From Heliopora coerulea (lineage: Eukaryota; Cnidaria; Anthozoa; Scleralcyonacea; Helioporidae): a stretch of 64,000 nucleotides of DNA. The stretch lies in assembly GCA_030142905.1 (NCBI GenBank), contig JASJOG010000054.1:868001-932000 (forward strand), in the 5' to 3' direction. The position numbers and the translations under genes were made by a program. Position 1 is the first letter of the stretch. The number at the start of each line of letters is the position of its first letter. The notes under the pieces are model-generated. The model saw nothing but the letters and a program-made list of their open reading frames with translations, did not search any database and was not told where the DNA came from. This document shows, one piece after another, positions 1 through 10,847 of this stretch.

Positions 1-1136
1 ACTTTGTACGACCAGCCCCAAAGTTTTTTTCGTGTTATTCTCGTGGAAACGTCTGCCAAGTTCAATTCAATACTTAATTTGACCACGTATTACTGAAAAG
101 TGAACCAAAACGATGAAAAAAGGTGAATCCAAACGACTTCCAGGCAGACAATAAACACCCGCTAATAACGGAAGGCGCAGAGTTTCCTCGCGGTAACGAT
201 AAAGATTTTCCAGTTTCCTTTCATGGGCTGATTTTATTAGATGAACGAGGTCCTTTTGAAGTATTAAAGCCGATCTATGCGGTGAAATTGCCTCATGCGA
301 CTGGACGTCCTAATGTATAGGATTCAGTCACTCGAGTCTTCAGCGGGTCTCGCAACATTCACGAGCGAATAGTAGGCAACAATAATGCTCTTAAGGGTTA
401 ATTCCATACGCCAAGGTGAGCAATCCTACATTAAAATCGTATCACATAAATATAGGACATTAGTATAACAAATTTGCTTAATTTTCTAGACATGCGTAAA
501 GCATTGTCACGAGACAAACATAAAAAGTCCGTTGTTCCGCTCAAAAATCCCGTACGACCAGAGGAAGTGGATTAACACAGATCGACCAACCATCAACTTT
601 GTACACTAAAGTGAAATATCGAAGCCTGAACACTCATGAAAACAGTGGCATGTAAGTTTAAGAGCCAACTTTACATAAACACGAGGAAGAATTACGGAGA
701 ACTTGAAGGCTGTTGCTCGGAGCGCAGGTTGAGAGTTCTCTTAGGCTCTCCGAGTGATTATCAGGCCATGCTAATACCGCCAAACCGTTTCTTTTTCTAT
801 TATAAAATAAACAAGGGACTAGGAAGTTAGCAGTCAACCTTATTTTCCATATCTAATGCTCAACTCTCCCATCAGTCACATCGTAACATATGTATAAAGA
901 ACAAATATGAAGTCATTATCGTGTTTCCATAGGCTTAAACAAATACCATAATTGTCCAATGACCGCGTATATACAGGGCAACTTTAATTTGTACATGTTT
1001 TTAGTTCGATGGCTGGTCGTTGATGGTAGTCATATAACTGTTAAATCTACCCTCAGCCGTCAAAAATGTTGGTTAGGATATGGAGTTAACGGTGGAACTG
1101 TATAGTCGTTAAAACTTTAACTTTTAACTTTGTAAA
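1..1136. other. Anonymous AT-rich flank, no gene seen
   Basis: No open frame here has an ATG start with splice sites or a recognisable domain. The short frames are below what chance gives in AT-rich DNA. I see no RNA gene or clear repeat. Confidence 0.5.
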
Positions 1137-1320
1137 GGGTCATTTACACGTGTGATTTTGTACTTTGCGATTGTCATCCTTGTGTATGAAATGAACCCAT
1201 GACAGTCTACTAGATATCCGCTTATGATTGGCTCCAGTTTTTCCACGATGTTCTCGTCAGTTTAACACATATTTCAAGATGTCAATCGCGAGGCACAAAA
1301 TCGCAAGTGTAAACAGACCT
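1137..1320. repeat. MITE with TAA flanks
   Basis: The left end reads AGGGTCATTTACACGTGTGA. The right end, reverse-complemented, reads AGGTCTGTTTACACTTGCGA, and similarity continues inwards for about 45 bp. Both ends are flanked by TAA. A 3-bp TAA/TTA duplication is typical of PIF/Harbinger-type non-autonomous elements, so that family is the likeliest. There is no coding capacity. Confidence 0.6.
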
Positions 1321-1499
1321 TAACAATGAGCAAGAGAAATAAATTGCAATTGACGAAAGGACGGCATTTGGCATTTTAATTTTGAACTGTTGTGTTTGTT
1401 GATAAAATTGTGGTGGCTTGGTGTTGATGCATATGACACACTTGCTCTCAAGCTAGTTAACCCTCTCATTCATGATTGTTTGTTCTTTTGTCCTTTGTT

Positions 1500-1830
1500 C
1501 TCTGTTGTTTTTTCCTTTGTTCTTTCATTAGTTCTGCTGTTGTAATTTGTTGTACAGCAACAGTATGCTTGAGGCGAGCGTCGAACCTGTAAACTACTGA
1601 TCGCTGGTGAGATGCTGTAACCATTGAGCTTCACGGTCTCAGATGGTGACATTAAGTTTCTGACTAGTCTTCGCTCACCATCTCAGTCCGTGTTGATCAA
1701 TGGTTAGAGCACCTCACCGGTGACCACAAGGTTTAACCCTACCATGCCTACCGATGTCGTACAAGGAGTCACGGCAATAGAACTAATGAAAGAACAAAGC
1801 AAGAAATGAAAGAGAACAGGAAAAAAAAAA
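1500..1830. repeat. Fold-back pair of divergent tRNA-like repeats (old copy)
   Basis: The outer arms are inverted copies: TGTTCTTTCATTAGTTCT on the left matches AGAACTAATGAAAGAACA on the right. Inside each arm is a degenerate tRNA-like body. The left one is on the minus strand, with an A-box-like AGCTCAATGGTTACAGCA and a B-box-like GGTTCGACGCT. The right one is on the plus strand, with GATCAATGGTTAGAGCACC. The two bodies start near the centre (about 1660) and point outwards. The arrangement matches the copies at 3540 and 23829. Confidence 0.6.
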
Positions 1831-2079
1831 ACAATATAATAAAACATCATGCACGAAAGGGTTAAAACCTGGTTTACATGAGCGAAGCAAGCACCGACAC
1901 AAGAATGAAACAAAAGATGAGACAAAGGAAGTATTCTTTAGAGTCAACCGAAGCACAAACAGAAAAAGAAAAAAAAAGAAGTTCTTTTGTCTCGTTCTTG
2001 TGCTTGTATTCATTTTGCACCGGTTTCCACATAAGTTTTGCTTTAGCTTAGTTTAGTTAACGTTGGTTCACTCGTAAGA

Positions 2080-2100
2080 TTATTATTATTATTATTATTA
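2080..2100. repeat. (ATT)n microsatellite
   Basis: Seven uninterrupted ATT units. It may be the tail of a decayed retroelement, but no coding remnant is visible beside it. Confidence 0.8.
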
Positions 2101-2204
2101 AGACAATATTTTGTCAGGGTGCCCGACTCACAGAATAGTGATTTTCAGCGGGGCCCTGAATTAAAATACAAAATATGAACAAATAAGATTGGCGCTCGCA
2201 ATGC

Positions 2205-2415
2205 CAGGGGTGCAACTAGAGGGGGGATTGAGGGGGTCGCAACCTCTGCCCTTTTTAGTGGGAGGTCCTATATGTGACTTGTTAGTGACAGTTTTTTGCC
2301 CTCACTTCCCAAAGCCATGTAGATCTACCTAACTTGAAATCATCAAAATCGTCCTGATCGTGCTTTGATACTACCATCCAATTCCTCCCCTTTGAAATTC
2401 CTGGTTGCGCCCCTG
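2205..2415. repeat. MITE with CAGGGG termini
   Basis: The left end is CAGGGGTGCAACTAGAGGGG. The right end, reverse-complemented, is CAGGGGCGCAACCAGGAATT. It is about 210 bp and non-coding. The CAGGGG...CCCCTG ends resemble hAT-type non-autonomous elements, but I could not define a target-site duplication. Confidence 0.55.
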
Positions 2416-3539
2416 CAGTACTCCTGTCAACCGGACTTAAGGGTTCGATTTCTTAAGGGGCTCAGAAACTGTTAGAAACCTTTTCTGAATAAAGGTATTT
2501 CGAGTATGTGCATTAAGATATGTTTTGTGTGCATTGACATTTTAGACACGACTGATTCCCGGAAGAGAAATTTTCATCTTTACAGTATTGCAATGGTATT
2601 TTCTGAGTCATTACTTTTAGACAGTGGCGCCCCCGAAGGGGGAGCTTAGAGGGCTAAAGCTCCTCCTTTAGCAGCCACAAAAATTATTTGTTTGCGTCCA
2701 AGAAAAAAAAATTAAAAAATTTTAACGTAAAATGAAAAGCAAACGGTGTAGAGGGCACGATAACTCAGACATACTACGGCAAGATGCTGTAAGTTCTCCG
2801 TCACCTTACTAGTGTGTTGCACACAGAACATTCCCTAGTAGTGACTTTAAAATATAAAATATTCCTGGTGGAGCGTGCCTCCATAGCGCTTTAGCGGAGG
2901 CTCATTTAACATCCTAGCCCCCCTCCCTTTAAAAATGCTGGTTGTGCCGTTTCTTTTAGGAATTCATCATCAAAAATCTTTCGCAGATGACACAATAATG
3001 TCTTGCGTTATTACAGAAGATCTTTTTGACAACATCTTTCATCACATTAAAATATTTTTTGCCCTCCAATGCAAACAGATTATAAAGACAGGAGAAACAA
3101 ATGAAAAAAGAATCAAAACCTGATGGGGTCGTTACGACATTGGGCGCAATAAACCTGTTTTAAATTGAGTTAAAAAATGCACCATTAACCAAGGAGTTGA
3201 ATATACGGGAAGTACCAGCGTGGGCTGAAATATTCAGTACGTAATTCCAGTTTAATTTTTAATGAGATGTCTGTTGGGATTTTATCCCGGGCTTAAATTC
3301 TACTTCTAAACAGCTCCTAAACACAAGTTTATTGCACGCCGAGACATTTTGATTCCCAGAGGAGCGGTTCCCGGTGGCTTCATGTAAATATATACTGCAA
3401 GCTGACGAAATGCCAAAAATGGACCCGGAGGAAGTTACTCTCCTGATATGTGCAACTTGACCTCCGCCAACGCTGTGTGGTAAAGGAAATATTAATGCGA
3501 TATATTATAGAAATGTGGGAGCTTGGAGATATCTAAAAT
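2416..3539. other. Anonymous spacer with decayed repeats
   Basis: AT-rich spacer with a G/C-rich patch near 2625-2660 and another near 2870-2930 that look like remnants of MITE ends. No gene is seen. Confidence 0.4.
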
Positions 3540-3813
3540 GATAGATGAACGTTCGTCAAGCTCTATCCTCAGAAAAAAACAATTTCTGGGCATCAGACGG
3601 AGATCGAACCCGCAACCCTCTGATGACCGGTCAGGTGAGACGCTCAAACCATTGAGCTGACGGGACTCAGATGGTGAACTCAGTATCTATGCCTGCTCGG
3701 CAGCTCAATGATTGGAGCGTTTCACCGGTCATCATTGGGTTGCGGGTTCAATCCCCGCCTGGGGCTCAGAAATCGTTTTTCTGAGGTTAGAGCTTGGCGA
3801 ACGTTCATCTGTC
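3540..3813. repeat. Fold-back element with two divergent tRNA-like bodies
   Basis: Terminal inverted repeats of about 45 bp start with GATAGATGAACGTTCGTCAA; the right end is the near-perfect reverse complement. Two tRNA-like bodies lie inside, one per arm. The minus-strand one has AGCTCAATGGTTTGAGCG and GGTTCGATCTCC; the plus-strand one has AGCTCAATGATTGGAGCG and GGTTCAATCCCC. These fit the RNA polymerase III A and B boxes. The bodies diverge from the centre near 3680. The termini match those of the element at 23829-24032, so this is a dispersed family. Confidence 0.75.
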
Positions 3814-5240
3814 GTTCAGAACGAAATATTGTATGTTAACAGACGCCAGAGAAGCAAATTAAGCAAATTTTTCGATGAAGTACTAGAGATCACAATTGTG
3901 GGTTTAATCTGGCGAAAAATCGACGTTCTCTCTGGCGCATAGTTTTTAGGGTATAGTGTTTTGATATTTACCTTTCCAACCGCTTCACTTGGTCCACGAG
4001 ATGTTTCACTCGAGATGTCGCGTCCCAGATTGTTTTTGTTTCTTGGGAATGTCAATAAGCCTTGCCTCGTTACATTTTCAATTTTGGATGGGACAAAACA
4101 CAGACTTTCTACTTGACCTTAGGGGTTGAGCTTTCCATGAGCTTCCTGTTGTCGAAGCTACAACCTTGTGTTGCAACAAAGTTGGCCCTCCTCAAGATAT
4201 TAATGTAGAGAAAGACCCTTAAGACTGACACTCTATAGCCAATAAATAGCAAACATAACAAAGATGGACAACAAACACTGCAGGAGTAACTTTAAGTACT
4301 TAGGTTTTTTGGCATATTTAAAATTGTACAACACTAGCTGAAAATTGTCTGTCAACCATTGCCGTAATTAAAAGGCATTTGGTAACATCAGAATAAGCTT
4401 AATCCGCTATGCAGTGTATATTGTAACAGACATAGCCGTTTGATGGTTGCGAACAACCTACTAGTAATCGTAAATCCAGCCAAACGCTTTCTTTTAGTTT
4501 AATCCACTCAAATAACAATGCTTGTTATGTCAAGTATGTATTGGATGTGAATGGTATAACAATGTCTCAAATTTCAAATCTGGCCACTGGATACAGACGT
4601 CATCGGGGATTTTGTTCTCGGCTGCAAAGGTAAATCGAGGTGAATGCAACTGGCGAAGTCTCTTACTCAAGCAAGAATTAAAGTGACGACTCAGACACCA
4701 TATTCGGTTTGCGTTGCTAGCCTGCCGCCCCAGTTATTGGTTTATGCGTTTGTGTACACAACAATCTGGAGACAAAAGAAAACGTATTTAAAAGGTGAAC
4801 GCTGTGGAGATATTTGCATCAACAGTCATCTGTACTCTGTGTCTCTTCGTGTAGCTCATCTGATGGGATGTGGAAGCATTTCTCTGTGTGTTTTCCTTGT
4901 GGTAGAAGAACGAATCCAAGGTATGGGACATGAATATCTGATGTCTTTTTGTCTCTAAAAAAAAACACCCGCACTGTGTATCCAACAGGCTACACAATGT
5001 CATACACTTACTGATTTGTGTTGGAAGATCTGTTCGTGCTTTGGTGAAATTCTAATCGGAGAAAAGGTTCAGATACGGTCTGAGCCGAAGTAAAACAATT
5101 GCGCCTGGTTGTTCCTGGTAGAGGATTACGTACGGCATCCTAAAAGAGTGTGAAGGCATCAGATTTGTCTTCTATGCTCCTTTAGAGTCGAGTAGTCTGC
5201 TTGTTAAACCAAACAAAGGCTGGCCTAAGACACTTAAGAC
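3814..5240. other. Anonymous intergenic DNA
   Basis: No splice-flanked exon or recognisable protein similarity is seen on either strand. A 104-codon frame near 4644 lacks an ATG start and any domain, and I do not call it. Confidence 0.4.
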
Positions 5241-5290
5241 GGGTTATGATATAAATCATAACCCTGTGTCACGGTTCCACCGTGACACAG
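5241..5290. repeat. Two abutting perfect hairpins
   Basis: Positions 5241-5264 form a perfect 10-bp-arm hairpin with a 4-nt loop (arms GGGTTATGAT and ATCATAACCC). Positions 5264-5290 form a perfect 12-bp-arm hairpin with a 3-nt loop (arms CTGTGTCACGGT and ACCGTGACACAG). They share one base. There is no adjacent gene within 2 kb. Confidence 0.85.
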
Positions 5291-7312
5291 CCCTGCTGAA
5301 TGGTGCGGTTATGTATTCTGCATAATTTGAAGTACGAATATCTATTACTGCAATTGTGATAAGAAACTGGGGGTAACACGTGTTCATAGCTGTTTTGTAG
5401 CTTTATATGAATTAAAGGATTAACAAATCCACCGTAACGCGATTTAGCAAACCTAACAGGAAATGTTGCAGTCACGTAGGTTTAAGAGTTTTAACTCCTG
5501 TGGCAAGTCTGTCATTGAGAAGTAAAGTTCTGTGTCAGCCAGAGTAAAATACTGAGGGTTCGACATCCTCCGGAAAGAGACTGTATCCAGGATCATGGGT
5601 CTGCCAATCGCCACAGTATAATATCGAAGGGCCACCACCGTCTGAAAAGAGTTAAACAGTCGCAGGTGATTGATTCAATTTGTAGAGGTTTGTACAATGT
5701 ACCCATCGATGGCCCTCTGCAGACAAAATTCAATGATCATGTGGATTGTCTTAATACTTACACACCAGTGAAATACATTTGCCCAATATTTCAATTTTCT
5801 GTCACGCTCTTTGGGCGTTATTAGTTCCATTTTCTAAATTTATTTTTGGAACTCATGATCAAGACTTTTCTTCCACATAAGTTTGGCAGAAAATGTATGG
5901 CGATCACGAGCGAAAAACATCCACCATACTTGACGATTGACACTTCAGATGTGAGTAAATTAAACACTTTCTTGAACTTTTCTTTTAAGTTATAAGAGTA
6001 TTTCTTAAGAGCAGAATTTTTAATGAGTTCACTTAAACTTGGTAAAACTTTTGGCAAGCTAAGTAAGAGAGAATTTATATGTCATATTCAATTAGGAATG
6101 GCGAAATGGTAAGTCGTTTTGAAGTCGGTTGTACTTTAGACAGTGTAGCAATTATCGTTTGACATTGTATGGATTGAGGAGACATTCCAGCACAGCAGCG
6201 CCTGTAGTTCAAATGAGATAAATTATCATTGTAAGTTAGAATTGTTTTGACCTCATATTTGGCATAAACATCCATGGTTTCAGTATGAAGTGGCGTTACG
6301 TAAAACGATTTTTAGCAACGTGTTCTTCGTGGAATACAATAAAAGTTCCATAAATAAAAAATCAGTCTTTTCATTCGTGAAATTTTCCGAAGTTTATTTG
6401 TCAAAACTATGTTCACCAAAGTGCCGGTAATTTGTTTTGTATTTACGGTTTTAGCTGTGTGATATCGAGATTCAAATAGTTTTAGGAGAGATTTCCCACG
6501 GTTTGCCCTCCTTAGAATCGTGATATGAAATTTTCAATTTTTAAGCGATTATTTAGACGCGTCTTTCACGCGCTTTTAATTAACGGAAATTACCTATTTT
6601 AAGCTGTTTATTAAAGTTTTATTCCTTCAATTTCGAAATAAATACCCAGAGGAAAGCGGATTATTTCGAGAAACTGGCACAAATGCCAGATTGCTATACC
6701 ATAATACTCAATTCTTTTTAGATGTAAAATGCTCTTAATCACTGTGGACTATCAGCCGTTAATTGTCAATTTTAGACGCTTTGAGACTGATTAATCAACC
6801 CTCCCCGCGCTGTTTACTTGAAAGGTGTTCGTTTAATATGGTGTTCAAACAGTGGAGTGATTTAGGGTGGTTTCTTTTTGTCTCCCTTTGAAGTGACGTT
6901 TAAGATAAACACACATCTGTGCGTGTTTAGAATATTTAAACAAACTATCTAATTGCTTTTGCTTTGCGGCTTACTGTTTTTATAGTTGGCTTGTGCTTCA
7001 CTTAGCAATGAATATCTGCGACGTGAATGAAGTCAACAGCGTAAGGTTTCGTTTGGGACTCATTAACTCCCAAACCTCGTCACAGCCAAAGATCATTTCG
7101 AGATAAACTTTACACGTTAAATTGTTCTGAACTTGATCAATATTTATTTATTAACACGAAGGTAGACCTGCGCAGTGTATACTTGAATTTTCGCACGTCT
7201 GGTGCGAGGTGACACAATACATCGCAACAGGGGGATCGATGGGAATATCTTCCATTCTGCAAAGCTGGAGTTGTTCATTTAAAACTTTGTGCACGTTTTT
7301 CCTCAAAACGTT
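5291..7312. other. Upstream flank and probable 5' UTR of the AKAP-like gene
   Basis: AT-rich DNA without a convincing gene. The last few hundred bases should contain the promoter and 5' leader of the gene starting at 7313, but I see no TATA box at a defensible distance and cannot place the transcription start. Confidence 0.4.
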
Positions 7313-9515
7313 ATGTTGGAATTACTGTCTAGTTGGAGCATCCTTTTACTTTGTGTTGGTTTAATTTTTGTGTTTTTTTGGAGGGATGGAAGAGGAACGT
7401 CGGAGAAGTTATCTTCGAGCGGAGACAGTGAGAAGTACTTGCCCGCCGAACACGACCGAGGTGAAGGAAACGTCAACAACGTAGAAACCAGATCAAACGC
7501 TAAAACTTTGAGCGAGCTACCCCTTGCGAGAGATCGAGTTATAAATCGAGAGGAAGAAGAGAAGGAGAGTTTAAGGCGGCGTATCTGCGGACGAAAGACT
7601 GACGAACAGAACGAGAGTATAGGTCGTGGAGATGGGTCAAATAGTCCTTTGAAAGAGAAGCAAATCGGTTCCACAGGAAGAAACCTTCCCTGTCAGCAGC
7701 ACACTGATAGCGTTGAATCTCGAGAGGAGGTAACCGAAAGTCCTCAAGTAGTTCCAACTGAAGCTGCCAATGAATCCGGCAAAGAAAAGGAGGGCGTTCG
7801 TCGAGAAATACAATATGTCGCCAACGTAAACAACACTGAAACTACTGACCGTACTTCCAATGTCAGTGTCGGTAGTACGTCAAAGGAAAGTGACAGAGCT
7901 GATAGCAGTGGAGATTACCAAAGACAAGAGGTTTTAAGAGTTCCAGAAATAGTTCTGAGCAAACAAGTGCCTGAATGTAGTGAAGAAAAAGATGCTTTAG
8001 GAGAGGACCCAACTGCAGATCATGCAAACAATATTGAACATGCTGTCAATTTTTTGTCAAAGGAATTAGGCGCAGATGATAACTGTTTAATACAAGAGGA
8101 AGTAACCAAAGACAAACTGTCTGAAATAGTTCCGAGCGAAGCAACTGTTGAACTGAAGGAACAAGGAAACTGTGTTCTTGAGGAAGTACCAGTTGTCAAC
8201 AACAAGTTAGATATTGAAAGGTTTGATGACTTATCGCATAATCTCCACACAGACAAAGTGGACATATCCACCCGTTCCTCCATCGAGAACAGAACTCGAG
8301 ATTCTGCTCTGGAATCCAGTCCAAAACGAATTGATGAGGACGAAACTTCAAATTTTGGAGCGGGAACCTCTTGTGCTTTGGTTGACTCACATGCTAATGA
8401 GAAGCAACCAAAGTCTGCAGTGGTTGAGAGATTTTCAGATAAACTTTGCAAAAGTGTCCTCGACGCTGTGATTCACGATAAACATCTGCCCCCTAGCAAA
8501 TCTGAGAAGGAAACAGAAACTGAAAATGCGGTTTGGAGGTTCTCCAGCATTCTTGCTGATTCCATCGTGAAAACAGTGTTAGATTATTCAAAGATAAATC
8601 AGGCCCACATTGTTAAAAGTGATGAAAATTGTAATTTAGCTAAAAATATTCCACATGTTAGCAATGACAATGATGAAGGTACAGAGGACGAAACAGTTTG
8701 TGAATTAAAGTCTACTGGGGAAGGTGTTTGCAATGTTGGCAAAACCAGTGTTGACGATGCATCTTTAAAGGACCTGGATGAATATGCAAAAAAATTATCA
8801 GAACAAATTATAAGTGAGGTTTATCAGTTAAATGGACTGTGCCATGTACCTGTTAAATGCTCATCAACTGAAGTTTATGCTTCTGAGCTGACTGAGACTA
8901 TTTTGTCAGATGCTATTGAAGGAGCCAAATGTAGCATGTTGGAGGACAAGTCTTTAAACTCTATTGACAGGACTCATGAGAGTTCATTGGACACATTCCT
9001 TGATGAAATAGTTGGAAATGTACTCAAAAGTGTAATTTTGAGGATAGCGATGGAGGATCAAGTGGAGCATGCCGGGGCTAGAGGGGATGGTGGTAACGAC
9101 CAAAGCGAGTGTGGCTATCATGGAGATGAAAACAGAAACAGTGGAAAATTTCAAAGTAAGTGGATAACTGAAGATGACCTGGATGAATTACATGAGGATG
9201 ACTTGTCAGAGGAAGAGGATCTTAATGCTAATGGATGTAACTCTTCTGATAATTTAACCAAAAAAGAGACAGGTGCTTTCTGGCGAAAGAGTTTGATTCA
9301 GGATCTGGATGATGATTTGGAATTTGAAGAACTTGAGAGTCAAAGCTCAGCCCCATCCAGTCCAACAAAGTCAGCTAATTTTGAAATGAATGAAGTTGTT
9401 GCTGATAGTACTTCTGATGATGAAGAAGTGTATGACACTAGTCCAGATGCCAAAGTTCCCACAACTTCTTCCATGTCAAAAACCTATACTTCAAATCGTT
9501 CCCGCTTAAGATCTG
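7313..9515 (+). CDS. AKAP-like membrane-anchored protein, large first coding exon
   Basis: This exon reads 734 complete codons plus one base. I start at the ATG at 7313, which opens directly into a hydrophobic helix (about residues 6-22, ending FFWR). Such a single N-terminal membrane anchor is used by mitochondrial/ER AKAP1-type proteins. The rest is hydrophilic and acidic, with five amphipathic helices at about residues 369-390, 408-427, 489-506, 520-539 and 557-582. Cores such as LTETILSDAIEGA and LADSIVKTVLDY follow the hydrophobic spacing of PKA regulatory-subunit-binding helices. Acidic conserved-looking stretches follow (KWITEDDLDEL; FWRKSLIQDLDDD). The exon ends at a strong donor, CTG|GTGAGT, in phase 1. 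Unspliced, translation would stop five codons later at 9530-9532. No KH or Tudor domain is seen. The AKAP role is inferred from helix pattern only. It may splice to the actin-like exons from 12950. Confidence 0.75.
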
Positions 9516-9729
9516 GTGAGTCCTTTGCATAATATTATGTCAAGTTCAGCATATGAAACTTTGCTTGAAGTTATCAATTTATTCTTTGTTGATTATCTAT
9601 ACTTCCATGTAGTTAAATCTCTTTTTCATTTGATAAGTTGTCCCATTTGTCAAAAATACATTCTGACCATTACTGTATTTTTCTGGCACAGTCAACTGAA
9701 TTTACATACTTATGATTATTTTACTCATA

Positions 9730-10507
9730 CAGTAGAACCTGAGTTTTACGACCACCCTTTTTGCCAGGCAAAAGTGGTCGTAAATGCCAGGTGGTCACTT
9801 AAGACAGGTAGTAGTGTGACATAGTGGCCGCCATATTTGCGTGTGCAACTTCCAGAAAATGCGTAAATTTAAGCAAAATGCACATTGTTATGACTGGACA
9901 AGCAAACCCAAATTTTATTGACAATTACTTTATTCAACTAAGAATTACATAAGAATTTGCTTAAGTTCATCTACTTATTAAATGAAAGGAAATTGGTCAG
10001 CACGAACTGCTTTGATTTCCTAACTCATTCAGTAAGAAATTCACAGCGGTATAAGTATAACTGCACAGAAGTTATCAAAACTAGATGGAAACGGTAAGTG
10101 TGTAATTTTTCATGCTTCCTGTATTCTCTGCCAAGACAGTTTGAGCAATTGTGGAGTGGCATTGATTCAAACGGTGAACTTAACTCATGAAACTTAATTA
10201 TGATCGACCAAATTAAATCTGCCTTACCTATTAGATTCAGCAGAAGAGGACACTGATCTTCTGCTGAGCTTAATTCATCAATCAGGTTCGGCACATGAGT
10301 AGAGCGGTCAGCAATTTTAATTTGCAGTGGTCACTTGTGACAGGTAAAATTTCTTATTTTGACCGCTAAAAAGTGGTCACTGGTCACGTTAGACAGGTGG
10401 TCGCTCATGGCAGGTATATTATAACTACAAATTGTCCATGCCAGAAAAACTGGTCATATATGACAGGTGGTCGTAAAAAGGGGGGTCATAAAACTCAGGT
10501 TCTACTG
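9730..10507. mobile_element. pogo/Tigger-like non-autonomous DNA transposon
   Basis: Inverted termini start CAGTAGAACCTGAGTTTTA on the left. The right end, reverse-complemented, is CAGTAGAACCTGAGTTTTAT. The element is flanked by TA on both sides, as for Tc1/mariner/pogo insertions. Both subterminal regions carry repeated GTGGTC and GACAGGTGGTC motifs, probably transposase-binding arrays. There is no transposase frame. It lies in the intron or spacer after the AKAP-like exon and just outside the duplicated array. Confidence 0.7.
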
Positions 10508-10847
10508 TATTTACATGTGCAGACAGTGACATATCAAAAGTGCTTGTCAAATGTACTGTATTTTCTGGGCAATTACTCACAGGTTGTCTGTTAATTTTGC
10601 TGAAATACTGAATCAGTGGGTAATGTGGTGGTGTAGGTAATCTGTCGAATTTTTCAGACTGAGTTCCATCAAAGTGACTGAATGAGACATGTGATTTAGC
10701 AGTGTGATGTGACACCACAGCTGAGGCCAAGAGTTCCATTTTCATCTTTCAATGTTAGAGAGTGTGATTAGGTCACACAGGTTGTTAAATTGAAGTTTTG
10801 AGACAGCAATGATCCAGTAACATGTAAATGCAACAGTCTCCTGTGAC

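Noticed and set aside
4644..4958. 104-codon plus-strand frame
   Set aside because: It lacks an ATG start, a recognisable domain and flanking splice signals; composition is that of random AT-rich DNA.
7303..7674. 123-codon minus-strand frame opposite the AKAP-like exon
   Set aside because: It is a shadow of the sense coding sequence with no independent support.
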